Below are positions 44,091-53,079 of a stretch of 64,000 nt of DNA, in pieces. Source of the DNA: JARYLZ01 sp964388275 (lineage in GTDB: Bacteria; Bacteroidota; Ignavibacteria; SZUA-365); assembly GCA_964388275.1 (NCBI GenBank), contig CAYLZD010000016.1, positions 19,566 to 83,565 on the forward strand, given 5' to 3'. Position 1 is the first letter of the stretch. Each line of letters opens with the position of its first letter. Below the pieces are notes generated by a model that saw only the letters and a program-made list of their open reading frames with translations, made no database searches and was not told the DNA's origin. The position numbers and the translations under genes were made by a program.

Positions 44091-45442
44091 TCCGTGGGAA
44101 ATACTTTCCAGTACACCGCGCCTTTTATGTTCTCAAGCCACTCGGCATACATTCTGTTCTGTTTGACGATTTTCGCCCAGCCCACGATGCGCTGATAGTC
44201 AGTATCCATGGACGGCTGATGGGGAGGCACGCGATCGAGAAGCTGCACTATCGAGAAACCGTAATCCTTCTCGAAGCTGATTCGCGTCGGTTCGCTGATC
44301 TCACCGGGGGAGAGTTTCTGTTGCAAGGCGCGCAAATCGTCGCCGAGCTGTTGAACCTCCAGCAATCCCAGATCACCGCCGAGAGGACGTGTCAGTGGAT
44401 CCTGCGAATGCGCGCGCGCCAGTGTCTCGAAATTTTCGCCGTTCAGGATTCGGGCGCGCAGATCTTTCAGTTCCTGAATCGCCGCTTCGTCGCTCTCTCC
44501 GGTTTTTTGAATGCGAATGAGAATGTGCAGAGGCCTGATCAGCTCGCCTTTTTTATCGACCAGTTTGATGATGTGGAAGCCGAATTCCGTTTCGACTATG
44601 GGAGAAATCTCGCCCGGTTGCAGGGTGAAAGCGGCTTCCTCGAAATTCCTGACGAAAACTCCCCTTCTGGCTTCTCCGAGATCGCCCCCGTTGCGCGCGG
44701 AACCGGCGTCATCGGAATGCCTGCGCGCCATTTCCTCGAAATCGGCGCCCGCCTCGAGACTGTCTAAAATCGCCTGGGCCTTAGCTCGCGCCGTCTCGCG
44801 GAAGGAGCCCAGCACCTGCGGGAAAATGGTGATCTGCCGCAACTGCGCCTGTTCGGGCACCATCGGCAGAGTGTCCCGGTACCCGGCGAAGAATTCCTCG
44901 ACTTCCCTGTGCGTCACCGTCACGCCGCTGAACTTCTCTCTTTGCAGCGTTTCGACCATGAGGTTCTTGCGTATGTCGTCACGGAATTCGCGCTTCATCT
45001 GCGCTATGCTCATGCCGGCAGCTTGCTCCAGCCGCTCGATGGAGCCGTAGCTCTGTTCGAACATTTTGATCTGTTCTTCGAGTTGCGCTGAGACCTGCTC
45101 CTCCGAAACTTCCACGCTGTCGAGAACCGCCTGCGCCAGAATGAGCTTGCGGGCGATCATCTCGTCCAGAGCCTTGCTCCGCTGTTTCGGATCCGACATA
45201 TCGGTCGCGCCCCTCATCGCGTAGCGCAGCATCTGCAGATCCAGTTCGGACTTGGTGATGATTTCGTTTCCGACGATCGCCACTATGCGGTCCAGCGTTT
45301 TCTGTTGTCCGGAAGCCGGGATTGCCGCCGGCAGAAATGCCGCGGCGGCGATTACGGCGAGCAGGCGGCCCGCTTTCCTCGAAATATTTCCGGTTTCAAG
45401 ACGCCGGCGCTTCCCTGCCGATTCCGGACCTTCGTTTTTCAT
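44087..45442 (-). CDS. surA: SurA-like periplasmic chaperone / peptidyl-prolyl isomerase
   Basis: The 451-residue protein follows SurA: signal peptide (LLAVIAAAAFLPAAIPASGQ), an N-terminal chaperone domain starting with LDRIVAIVGNEIITKSELDLQM, and two parvulin (PPIC) domains at about residues 190-290 and 300-400, each with the GGDLG motif (SARNGGDLGEA; RPLGGDLGLLEV) and FGFHIIKLVDKK-like strands. SurA escorts unfolded outer-membrane proteins across the periplasm, relevant here for the large barrels and secreted cargo. The C-terminal helix that completes the chaperone module is present. It overlaps its upstream and downstream neighbours by four bases each. Confidence 0.9.
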   Translation of the reverse strand: MKNEGPESAGKRRRLETGNISRKAGRLLAVIAAAAFLPAAIPASGQQKTLDRIVAIVGNEIITKSELDLQMLRYAMRGATDMSDPKQRSKALDEMIARKLILAQAVLDSVEVSEEQVSAQLEEQIKMFEQSYGSIERLEQAAGMSIAQMKREFRDDIRKNLMVETLQREKFSGVTVTHREVEEFFAGYRDTLPMVPEQAQLRQITIFPQVLGSFRETARAKAQAILDSLEAGADFEEMARRHSDDAGSARNGGDLGEARRGVFVRNFEEAAFTLQPGEISPIVETEFGFHIIKLVDKKGELIRPLHILIRIQKTGESDEAAIQELKDLRARILNGENFETLARAHSQDPLTRPLGGDLGLLEVQQLGDDLRALQQKLSPGEISEPTRISFEKDYGFSIVQLLDRVPPHQPSMDTDYQRIVGWAKIVKQNRMYAEWLENIKGAVYWKVFPTE

Positions 45443-47439
45443 TTGTTTTCGTCGATTGTGTGTTTCAAGTGAGACGTGTACACATCGGCTTTGAAGCGCT
45501 TACGCAGCTCGCCTGTCCATTCACGCATGCGCGCTGCTATCGCTTCCTCGCGGGCGCGGGCCATCGCCTCGCTGCGCGCCTCCTCCCAGGTTTTTTCGCG
45601 GGCCGGATCACGCGAATCGAGCTTGACGATCGAGACTCCCGGATCCTGCGTTATCGGCGCCGAGACGTCGCCGATTTCCAGAAGAGACGCGGCGCGTGAC
45701 AGCTCGTTCTTGTCGATCGGTTGCAGACCCCAGGAGCCGCCCCTGTCGAACATGCCGGTGCGGCGCGTGTGCCTCGAAGCAAGATCCGCAAACGATGCCC
45801 CCGCCTTGAGACTGTCAAGCAGCCGCCGCGCGTGCGTCTCGCTGTAAACGTAGATTTCCGAAAAGCCGACGCGGTCGGGCCAGCGGAAGTCGGCGCGGTG
45901 CTTCTCCCAATAAGCGCGAGCTTCTTCATCCGCTACGGTCACGCGCTTCCATACCTCTTCCTGCTCCAGCCGTGAAATCCACGCGCTCTCGCGGAATTCC
46001 CTGACCAGCGCTTTGAATTCCGGATTCCGCTCTTCCAATCCCTTGCTTTCACGAACGAGTATGTGCCTGTCCGCGACCAGGGAAGCGATGCTGTCGAGAC
46101 TGGACTGCGTGAAACGGCGCATCTGCAGCTCGGGATCGCGTTTGATCTGGGGGATTATCTCCTTGAACGGGACGCCTTCGCCTCTCAGCGTAAAAAGGAA
46201 CGCCTCCCTGTCCTGCGTATTCAGCCGCGTGTCCCAACCGGGCGTGGAGGTGGTCCAGGCGGAATCCAGCCGGGTCAGAATGCGGGAGGCCACGTTGGGA
46301 TTGAACTTGTACTCGTATTTCGTTTTCAACCCTGTCATCAGCTTGTCGTAATCGTTATCGAAGCGTTCGCGATGGTATATCCCCCTTAGATCGGAGCGTT
46401 GTTCATCGAGAGTGCGCGCGGCCGCTTCTTCCACAACCTTGACGATGTGCAAGCCGAATGCTGAGCGAACGACGGGTGACACCTCTCCCGGCTTGACGTT
46501 GAAGAGAGCGGTTTCGAACATGGGCTCGAGATTCATTCCCTTCTCCAGCCAGCCGAGATCGCCGCCCTTGGCTCCCGACGCGGGATCCATGGAGTTCCTT
46601 CTTGCCAAGTCCTCGAAAGTCGCCTTCCCGCGTTTCAAGGAATCCAGTATAAGCGACATGCGCGCGAAACCGGCCGCCGTGTCGAGAGGATTGTTGACGT
46701 CGAGGCGGAAAAGGATCTGGCTCGCGCGCACGCGTTGCCGGGCCTTCTCACGGCCGATAAGCTTTATTACGTGAAATCCGAAGAAACTGGGCATCAGTTC
46801 CGGATACACGGTCCCGGGCGCTATCTCATAGACTATGTCGTCAACCTGCGGCAGGGAAGTGCCGGCGATGATCCATCCGATCGTTCCTTGGTTCCGCCGC
46901 TTCTGAGGATCCTCGCTGTATCTGGCTATCAGCGTGTCGAAGGGCTCGGCGCCGGAGAGGGCCTTGTCGAGGATTTCAAGGGCCGCCTTTCTGGTGGCGG
47001 CAGTGTCCACATATCCTTCGGCGAAACGATGCCAGCGGATCAGAACGTGCGAAAATTTGAATTCCTCTTTCCGCCTCTCATAAAGAGTCCTGATTCCGGG
47101 TTCGACCAGCAGGTCGTCGAGCAGCCAGGTCACGGCGAGTTCATCGCGGTAGTCGTCGATTTCCTGCGTCACGTCCGGCAGGCGGTCGATGCCGCGGCTT
47201 TTGGCCTCTTTCAGCTTGACCCGGTAGTCGACCAGCAAATCGAGAAACTCCTCGCGCTGCTCCATGTTTTCCGGAGGCGCCTGTCTCATTCTATTCCAGG
47301 AATTCCGGAAGTCCCCCACCGAGATCGTATCGCTTTCGCCGATCAGAGCTAGTACATGCTCAGGAGCCGAAGCGCAGCCGGCGCCCAGAACCGAAACCGT
47401 CGCCGCAATAGCGAAAAGGGGAAGAAGGGTTTTGTTCAT
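45439..47439 (-). CDS. Large PPIC-type peptidyl-prolyl isomerase, exported (second of two)
   Basis: The open frame extends to 47547, into the preceding gene. ATG 47439 starts a signal sequence (KTLLPLFAIAATVSVLGAGC) with a possible lipidation Cys at residue 20 and gives 666 residues; ATG 47448, three codons earlier, is an alternative. The protein has an N-terminal SurA-N-like helical region (FRNSWNRMRQAPPEN), two PPIC domains with GTIGWI and KGGDLGWLEKGMN, and a third degenerate parvulin-like region near the C-terminus (RGGSWGLQPIDK). It is a homologue of the upstream gene by shared length and motif order. It likely folds outer-membrane or type IX cargo in the periplasm. Confidence 0.88.
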   Translation of the reverse strand: MNKTLLPLFAIAATVSVLGAGCASAPEHVLALIGESDTISVGDFRNSWNRMRQAPPENMEQREEFLDLLVDYRVKLKEAKSRGIDRLPDVTQEIDDYRDELAVTWLLDDLLVEPGIRTLYERRKEEFKFSHVLIRWHRFAEGYVDTAATRKAALEILDKALSGAEPFDTLIARYSEDPQKRRNQGTIGWIIAGTSLPQVDDIVYEIAPGTVYPELMPSFFGFHVIKLIGREKARQRVRASQILFRLDVNNPLDTAAGFARMSLILDSLKRGKATFEDLARRNSMDPASGAKGGDLGWLEKGMNLEPMFETALFNVKPGEVSPVVRSAFGLHIVKVVEEAAARTLDEQRSDLRGIYHRERFDNDYDKLMTGLKTKYEYKFNPNVASRILTRLDSAWTTSTPGWDTRLNTQDREAFLFTLRGEGVPFKEIIPQIKRDPELQMRRFTQSSLDSIASLVADRHILVRESKGLEERNPEFKALVREFRESAWISRLEQEEVWKRVTVADEEARAYWEKHRADFRWPDRVGFSEIYVYSETHARRLLDSLKAGASFADLASRHTRRTGMFDRGGSWGLQPIDKNELSRAASLLEIGDVSAPITQDPGVSIVKLDSRDPAREKTWEEARSEAMARAREEAIAARMREWTGELRKRFKADVYTSHLKHTIDENK

Positions 47440-47497
47440 CAACGTCATCGAGCTGTTGCAGAAACTGTACTGTGAGCTCCGCTCGCCGGCGCTTCCG

Positions 47498-49504
47498 TCA
47501 GGATGCGGAGCGGCCTCCGCCGAAGGCATTGCGGAGCGCGCCTTCATTTACGGAAACGCCGAATTTCCTTCTCAAAGAATCGATCCATTCCTTTTCGAGG
47601 CGTTTGTGCTCGAATTCCTGGAACTTGCTCGACACTTCCGACTGGGCCTCCTCGAAGGTTTTTTCCCGCGCCGCTTCCCGGCCTTCCATGCGTATGATCG
47701 ACCAGCCGTACTGATTGCGGAAGGGGCCCTCTATCCAGCCGGGCTGCATAGTGATTGCTTTGCGCGACAGATCGTTTACCGTCTCCACCTGCAAACCCCA
47801 ATCACCGCCCTTTTCCTTGTAACCCGCCCTCTGAGTATGGCGGGAAGCCAATTCCGCGAAATCCACGCCGTGATTCAAGCTGTCGCGTAGCACTTTGCCG
47901 AGACTGTCGCTGGTCACGAAGATTTCCCTGAATGAAACGCGATCCGGCCAGGCATATTCGGCGCGATGCCGTTCCCAGAATTCCTTCAGAGCGGTGTCGC
48001 GAACCGCCACGCGGTTCCAGACCGCTTCCTGTTCCGCCCTGAAAAGAAGCACGCCTTCGCGGTATTCCTGCATCAACTCGCCGAATTCCGGATACCTCTT
48101 TTCCAGATCCGCCGTCTCCCGGGCCATCGCTTCCTTTTGCCCCAGCAACTGGGCCAGTTCGCGCAGGCTCGCCCGGTTCAGCGGCTTGGACTGCAGGTCG
48201 CGGTTGCGGTCTATGGTTGTGATCGCATCGCCGACGGTGACGGCCCCGCCGCGAAGCGTGACCAGCGTCATCGATCTCACGTCTTCTGTCAGCGGATCAT
48301 GCCAGCCGGCGACCGCGGTGGTGGACGAAGTGTCGAGCAGTTGCGCCATTCGTTCCACGGTCGGTTCGGAGATTTTGATTCCGTGTTTGGCCTCGATGGA
48401 CGAGAGGAAGGCACGATTGTCCTCCTCGAAACCGTAGCGCTGGTAAATCTGCTTCAGTTCCTGGCGCATTTCATCGAAGGGTTTGGCCGGCCGCTCACCC
48501 GTCACTTTTATGATATGATAGCCGAATGGAGTCCGGACCACATCGCTGACCTGTCCGACGGACATTTCGAAAGCGACCAACTCGAATTCCGGCACGAAAC
48601 GGCGACGCCCGACCCAGCCCAGATCTCCGCCCTTCTCGCCCGACATCTGATCCTCGGAGTTCATCCTGGCGAGCTTGGCGAAATCCCCGCCGCGGCGGAG
48701 CGTGTCCGCTATCGACGAGATTTTCGCGTACGCCGCCGTCGTGTCGTCCGGTTTTTCGGGAGGAATGCGAACGAGTATGTGGCTGACCTCGATCTCGCCG
48801 CGCGTAGTGCGCTTGTCGAGAAGCTTTACAAGATGGTAACCGAATAGTGTCCGTATGGGACGCGGATAGATTTCTCCCGGCTTGAGACTGTACACCGCGT
48901 CGTCGAAGGCGGGGACCGTCATTCCGGCCGTGAAATACATCAGATCGCCGCCGTTCTTCGCGGAGCCGGGATCCTGCGACCAGCGCGCCGCGAGCGTGTC
49001 GAAGGGCACACCCGACCGCGCCTGCCGCAGCAGGTCCACCGCCTGCGCATAGACGGAGGCGGTGTCCATGTTGCCCAGCGAATCCTGCTGTGTGCGCAGC
49101 AGAATATGCGCCGCGCGCACCTCCTGCTGGCGCCTTTCATGGAGTTTCTTGATCTGCGGATCGATCACTTCCCGCTCGGTTAAATAGGGCACGGCCAGAC
49201 TGTTGCGGTACTCATCGAGTTCCTTGATGATTTCCGGATCCTTGTCGTAACCCAGGGCGCGGGCTTCCAGCACTTTCAGCCGGTATTTCACGAGCAAATC
49301 GAGAAAATCCATCCTGCCCGCAAGTGTGGAGGTGTCCGCCGCGCTCCTTCCACCGTTGTTTTTTAGGTACTGCCGCTCATATTCCTTGAGCGACAACTTG
49401 TAATCGCCGATGGTTGCCACCATGCCGTCGCCGCTCGACCCGCAGGCCCCGAAAAGGGATGCGAGCAGCAGAAGTGGGACGATCAGGATGTTTCCTTTGT
49501 TCAT
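47498..49504 (-). CDS. Large PPIC-type peptidyl-prolyl isomerase, probable lipoprotein (first of two)
   Basis: I use ATG 49504 (frame open to 49576) because it directly starts a signal sequence (ILIVPLLLLASLFGAC) with a near-lipobox Cys at residue 21; the mature protein would be membrane-tethered in the periplasm. The 668 residues hold a chaperone-like N-domain (LSLKEYERQYLKN, LLVKYRLKVLEARALG), parvulin domains with KNGGDLMYFTAGM and EKGGDLGWVGRRRF, and a third degenerate copy (KEKGGDWGLQVETVND). It heads the nine-gene operon that runs to 34677. The promoter should lie in the AT-rich divergent gap 49505-49749. Confidence 0.9.
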   Translation of the reverse strand: MNKGNILIVPLLLLASLFGACGSSGDGMVATIGDYKLSLKEYERQYLKNNGGRSAADTSTLAGRMDFLDLLVKYRLKVLEARALGYDKDPEIIKELDEYRNSLAVPYLTEREVIDPQIKKLHERRQQEVRAAHILLRTQQDSLGNMDTASVYAQAVDLLRQARSGVPFDTLAARWSQDPGSAKNGGDLMYFTAGMTVPAFDDAVYSLKPGEIYPRPIRTLFGYHLVKLLDKRTTRGEIEVSHILVRIPPEKPDDTTAAYAKISSIADTLRRGGDFAKLARMNSEDQMSGEKGGDLGWVGRRRFVPEFELVAFEMSVGQVSDVVRTPFGYHIIKVTGERPAKPFDEMRQELKQIYQRYGFEEDNRAFLSSIEAKHGIKISEPTVERMAQLLDTSSTTAVAGWHDPLTEDVRSMTLVTLRGGAVTVGDAITTIDRNRDLQSKPLNRASLRELAQLLGQKEAMARETADLEKRYPEFGELMQEYREGVLLFRAEQEAVWNRVAVRDTALKEFWERHRAEYAWPDRVSFREIFVTSDSLGKVLRDSLNHGVDFAELASRHTQRAGYKEKGGDWGLQVETVNDLSRKAITMQPGWIEGPFRNQYGWSIIRMEGREAAREKTFEEAQSEVSSKFQEFEHKRLEKEWIDSLRRKFGVSVNEGALRNAFGGGRSAS

Positions 49505-49749
49505 CACCGCTGTTCCGTGCAGGTTCATAACGATGTAAGAGTATGTTTGACAATAAGTTAATTGGACAAAGCACAAACATCAATATTACGCAAGAGGGCC
49601 ATAAAATGCAAGGTAAAGGCGTTTCTCCATTTATGATCTCCGGGCGGCCTTCGTTTAGCCGCAGCGCGTACGCACGCGCAAGTAAAGCGGGTCACGGAAT
49701 TATCCATCGACATCCATATTTTTAGATGGTTGGAATCATTCCGTAATCC

Positions 49750-50415
49750 ATGCAGAAACAAACCATGCTCGAGTCGGAAAAAGTTCGGAACTTGAAACAC
49801 AAGAAATATGCACTGTCGAGGATTCCGTTCATCATCGTCATGATTTTTTCCACAGCCGGCGTTAAAGCTCAATGCCCGGACCCGGGTTTGAGGGATTTTC
49901 TGAATTCGCATCTTCAAGCCCGGCCCGCGATGGATGCGCAAGACGCTTACAAGCTCCTGTATCAGGGGGGCTTCGGAGTGGGCCATCTTATTACCGACAC
50001 AACACGAGCCCTCGATTTTCTGGAAAGGGAAATAGCCGGAATGGACCGCGGCGTGGAAGATCCCTTGATCGAATACTGCGATCCTGCGGGCATGATGCTG
50101 CGCGTGAACCTGCGGCCTTTCGCGAAACTCGGCATGTCTCCGCGCCTGCTTCTGGAAGCGATGCTGGAAAGCGTGAAGCGCATCGCGGCCGACACGGCGG
50201 CGTTCACCGAACTATGGGACGGCGTGGGAGCGCTGATTGAAGCCGGCGCCATACCGCTCGATTCAAACGATTACCGGGCGATCACGGATCTCGCCCGGCG
50301 GCGGAATTGGCCGGCCATGCATCATTCGACGCCGTACAGAGAGCGCTATAAACCGGCTTACCGGGTCCTGCTGACCGCCGTAGCGCGCGAACGCTTCCCG
50401 GCGTTCTTTAAATGA
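49750..50415 (+). CDS. Exported protein of unknown function
   Basis: The 221-residue product has a basic N-terminus and hydrophobic core (SRIPFIIVMIFSTAGVKAQ), a probable signal peptide. The mature part is helical, with conserved-looking motifs (AYKLLYQGGFGVGHLI, YCDPAGMMLRVNLRPF, HHSTPYRERYKPAYRVL) rich in His, Tyr and Asp that could bind metal or ligand, but I do not recognise the family. There is no sorting domain, so it is probably periplasmic. It is transcribed divergently from the chaperone operon across a 245-base AT-rich gap and is followed by two tandem hairpins. Confidence 0.75.
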   Translation: MQKQTMLESEKVRNLKHKKYALSRIPFIIVMIFSTAGVKAQCPDPGLRDFLNSHLQARPAMDAQDAYKLLYQGGFGVGHLITDTTRALDFLEREIAGMDRGVEDPLIEYCDPAGMMLRVNLRPFAKLGMSPRLLLEAMLESVKRIAADTAAFTELWDGVGALIEAGAIPLDSNDYRAITDLARRRNWPAMHHSTPYRERYKPAYRVLLTAVARERFPAFFK

Positions 50416-50469
50416 TGATGGACTCGCGGTTACCGGCAAACTCTTGACAGCGCGCGGCGTTATCGGACG

Positions 50470-50530
50470 TGTCGGAACGGTATCCGACATCTCGCCCCTG
50501 AACTGAACGACTCGGACATATTCGTCCGAG
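50470..50530. repeat. Two tandem hairpins with identical geometry
   Basis: TGTCGGA/TCCGACA (50470-50476, 50483-50489) and CTCGGAC/GTCCGAG (50511-50517, 50524-50530) are both perfect 7-bp stems with six-base loops, 22 bases apart, sharing the TCGGA core. They could end the upstream transcript or form protein-binding sites. Confidence 0.5.
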
Positions 50531-50688
50531 CCCTCTACTCAGCTCGTCTCAATCCGATCATCCGATCGTCTTCACCCGTCTCCGCCTCGCTTACGCTTGA
50601 ATAGCGCCGGACGATGCTCTGCCGACAGTCCGTTCCCTTGATCCCCGCTCCCGGCGCCGCCCTCCTCTTCCGCTCACGCATTTCAATA

Positions 50689-50730
50689 AAAATGGGTATC
50701 TCCACCCACGAAAATGGGTATCTCCACCCA
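50689..50730 (+). promoter_or_regulatory. Tandem 20-base repeat with NarL-type heptamer, candidate operator
   Basis: Two identical 20-base copies (50689-50708 and 50711-50730) are offset by 22 bases, close to two helical turns. Each contains TGGGTA-TCTCC-ACCCA, an inverted repeat. ATGGGTA is the exact complement of TACCCAT, which fits the NarL consensus TACYYMT. The second copy's right half (CACCCAT) fits six of seven. It lies about 60 bases upstream of the receiver gene's ATG and is a plausible binding site for a LuxR/NarL-type regulator. Confidence 0.55.
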
Positions 50731-50789
50731 TTTACTCTACCCGTCAATTGTATTTGATTGCGCTTGTAACAATACGGTTCAGACCGCGC

Positions 50790-51152
50790 ATGAAAGTCCT
50801 CATAGTCGACGACAACGGGAATGTCCGAAAACTGCTCCGCTCCATGCTCGATGCGAAAGAGCGGGAGTTCTTCGAGGCGTCCGACGGCGTCGAAGCGATA
50901 GAACAGTACGGCAGGGAAGCGCCGGACGTCGTCCTGATGGACCTGCGCATGCCGAGGATGAACGGAATCGAGGCCACACGCAACATCCGGCGCGGCTGGC
51001 CCAAGGCATGTGTGCTCATCGTGACGGATTACGACGAACCCGCTTTGCGCGAATTGGCCCGTTCGGCGGGCGCCGAGAAGTATTTCCTGAAGGATTCGCT
51101 GGAGGAGTTGACGGAGTATGTGGATAGGAGGAGGGTGAAGGGTGAAGCGTAA
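50790..51152 (+). CDS. Single-domain response regulator (receiver only)
   Basis: I start at ATG 50790 rather than TTG 50748, as the receiver fold begins at once (MKVLIVDDNGNVRKLL). The 120-residue protein has the acidic pair D7-D8, phospho-acceptor D51 in VVLMDLRMPRMNG, T79 in VLIVTDYDE, and K101 in YFLKDS; KYFLKDS and the surrounding helices resemble NarL-family receivers, as if the HTH had been lost. There is no output domain, so it may act by protein contact or as a phosphate sink. It precedes surface-protein and sensor-kinase genes on the same strand and is the only regulator in that block. Its last codons and stop lie in a GGGTRAA repeat. Confidence 0.88.
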   Translation: MKVLIVDDNGNVRKLLRSMLDAKEREFFEASDGVEAIEQYGREAPDVVLMDLRMPRMNGIEATRNIRRGWPKACVLIVTDYDEPALRELARSAGAEKYFLKDSLEELTEYVDRRRVKGEA

Positions 51153-51167
51153 AGGGTGAAGGGTAAA
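51133..51167 (+). repeat. Seven-base tandem repeat GGGTRAA x5 across the receiver gene stop
   Basis: Units are GGGTGAA, GGGTGAA, GCGTAAA, GGGTGAA, GGGTAAA. The third supplies the TAA stop (51150-51152). Because unit length is seven and most units carry TGA or TAA, every reading frame soon meets a stop, whatever the copy number. Confidence 0.85.
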
Positions 51168-51224
51168 GAGGGGTTTTGATTGCCTTTAATACAACAATCT
51201 TTTCAACAGTATCGGGAGTATGTC

Positions 51225-53036
51225 ATGAAGAATGCAGGTTTTTCGGTTCTTGTTGCGGCATTGATGGTTTTGTTTGCGCTGCCTCTGTCGGCTCAGAATC
51301 CAGTGATGATCGAGGATCTCAATCCGGGAAGCGTGTCGGCTTTTCCTGGTACAGGGGTCACCATCTGGAGGGACGCGCTGAACGGCAAGGTTTTCATCTC
51401 CGGCGATGACGGCGCGAGCGGGCAGGAGATCATGATGACGGCGCCGCCTTTCGACGCGGGGTCCACAGGCCTGCTCAAGGATATGACGCCCGGAACAGGC
51501 GGTTCGTCGGCTTACTATTACGCGGCGTACGATAAACTGTTCTTCGTCTCCCCCACCACGCTCGGCTATATCCAGGGACTCTGCCGCAGTGACGGTACTA
51601 CTAACGGGACTTCTCTGCTCTTTGCTCCCCCCGTCAAGACCAACATAGCTGCATATATTAGGGATATTCAAGCCTCGCAAGGTAAAATATTCTTTTCGGG
51701 TTACACGACGCGCATCGGCAATCCCGTTATGGATTTTACAGGTTTCCTCTACGTGACCGATCCGGTGACCGGCGCGTCCATCAAATTGAAGTCGGGAGGA
51801 AACTACCAGAGTATGACTTCCGTCAACGGCAAGTTTGTTTGCTTCGAATGGAATTGGCCCTATGATAGCAAGGCGCTTTGCAGATTATGGAGCAGTAACG
51901 GGACCGCCAAGGGGACGGTCGCGTATTACAACCTGCCGCTCGACGAGATCAGCACGGATTATCCGATGAGTCCGCATCCTTATGGCAATCATAAAACATT
52001 TTGCGTGGGCGGCAATAACCTGTTCTTCCAGTTCAACGACGCAGCGCACGGTTCCGAAATATGGAAAACCGACGGCACCGCGGCGGGCACCATGCGCGTC
52101 ACCGACATCAATCCCGGCGCCGCGCACGCCTCGCCCGCTATGGGCGCCGTGATGGGCGAGTATTTGTATTTTTCGGCCAAGGACGGCGTCAACGGTTATC
52201 AGATCTGGCGCTACCCCGTGTCGGGCAACGGCGCTGCCGAGCGCGTCACTGACATACCGGGCGGCGCGGCCGACCCGATGTGGATCACGCCGCTGAACGG
52301 CTGGCTGTACTTCTCCGCCTACACGCCCGCAACTGGACGCGAACTCTGGAAGAGCAACGGATTGCCGCTGGGAGGCGGAGCGCTGACAAGTCTGGTAGCC
52401 GACATCAATCCCATCGATGCGAGCTCGAATCCGAATTACGCGGTAATGACTGTCGGCGTCCTGCCCTACAGATTCTCGATCGATGAGGGAAGCCGGACCT
52501 ACAAGTTCACGATGGCCGTCATGGGCGGCCATCTGTACTTCGGCGCCGACGACGGCGGCGGCTATGCGCTCTGGCGCAGCGACGGATCGAACGTCGAGAA
52601 GCTCGGCGGCGCATATCCCCGCAAACTGACACCCGTGAGCTGGGTCGAAAACGACGTGCCGAAGAGCATGCTGATCTTCGTCGGGTGGAGCGACGCATAC
52701 GGTTACGAGTTGTGGAAATTCGATCCGGCTCTCGCGCCGTCGCCGAAGAGAGGGGACAACGATGGTTCTCCCGCGGGATTCGCCCTGTCTCAGAATTATC
52801 CGAATCCCTTCAATCCCTCCACCGTGATCCGGTATGAAATCAAGCAGCCGGGCCATGTGCGCCTGTCGGTTTATGACATGTACGGGCGCAAGGTAGCGGC
52901 GCTTGTGGACGGCGAGCGGCCGTCAGGGCCGTCTTCAGCGGTGTTCAACGCGGACGCCCTCCCGAGCGGCATGTACACATACGTGCTGGAAAGCGGCGGA
53001 GCGGCGCTCAGCAGGGTTATGACACTGGTGAAATGA
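51225..53036 (+). CDS. Secreted ELW-repeat protein with type IX sorting domain
   Basis: I chose ATG 51225 (GGGAG seven bases upstream) over the earlier in-frame 51180. The 603-residue product has a signal peptide (FSVLVAALMVLFALPLSAQ), then repeats of the ELWxTDGTxxGT family, seen as LCRSDGTTNGTSLL, LWSSNGTAKGTVAY, IWKTDGTAAGTMRVTDINPG, LWKSNGLPLGG and LWRSDGSNVEKLG; the pattern predicts a beta-propeller. A full sorting domain ends the protein (LSQNYPNPFNPSTVIRYEI, LSVYDMYGRKVAALVDG, GMYTYVLE). Function is unknown, but propellers of this type are common type IX cargo. A strong hairpin follows the stop. Confidence 0.92.
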   Translation: MKNAGFSVLVAALMVLFALPLSAQNPVMIEDLNPGSVSAFPGTGVTIWRDALNGKVFISGDDGASGQEIMMTAPPFDAGSTGLLKDMTPGTGGSSAYYYAAYDKLFFVSPTTLGYIQGLCRSDGTTNGTSLLFAPPVKTNIAAYIRDIQASQGKIFFSGYTTRIGNPVMDFTGFLYVTDPVTGASIKLKSGGNYQSMTSVNGKFVCFEWNWPYDSKALCRLWSSNGTAKGTVAYYNLPLDEISTDYPMSPHPYGNHKTFCVGGNNLFFQFNDAAHGSEIWKTDGTAAGTMRVTDINPGAAHASPAMGAVMGEYLYFSAKDGVNGYQIWRYPVSGNGAAERVTDIPGGAADPMWITPLNGWLYFSAYTPATGRELWKSNGLPLGGGALTSLVADINPIDASSNPNYAVMTVGVLPYRFSIDEGSRTYKFTMAVMGGHLYFGADDGGGYALWRSDGSNVEKLGGAYPRKLTPVSWVENDVPKSMLIFVGWSDAYGYELWKFDPALAPSPKRGDNDGSPAGFALSQNYPNPFNPSTVIRYEIKQPGHVRLSVYDMYGRKVAALVDGERPSGPSSAVFNADALPSGMYTYVLESGGAALSRVMTLVK

Positions 53037-53079
53037 GGGAGAACAATGCCGGTTCGGGGCCGGGTCCGGCCGGCCGGCG

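Larger units (their letters stand above)
50416..50789. other. Intergenic region of 374 bases upstream of the orphan receiver gene
   Basis: No protein gene is supported here. It contains two successive hairpins (50470-50530) and a tandem 20-base repeat with NarL-box-like halves (50689-50730), each listed separately, and ends with the leader of the receiver gene. Confidence 0.6.
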
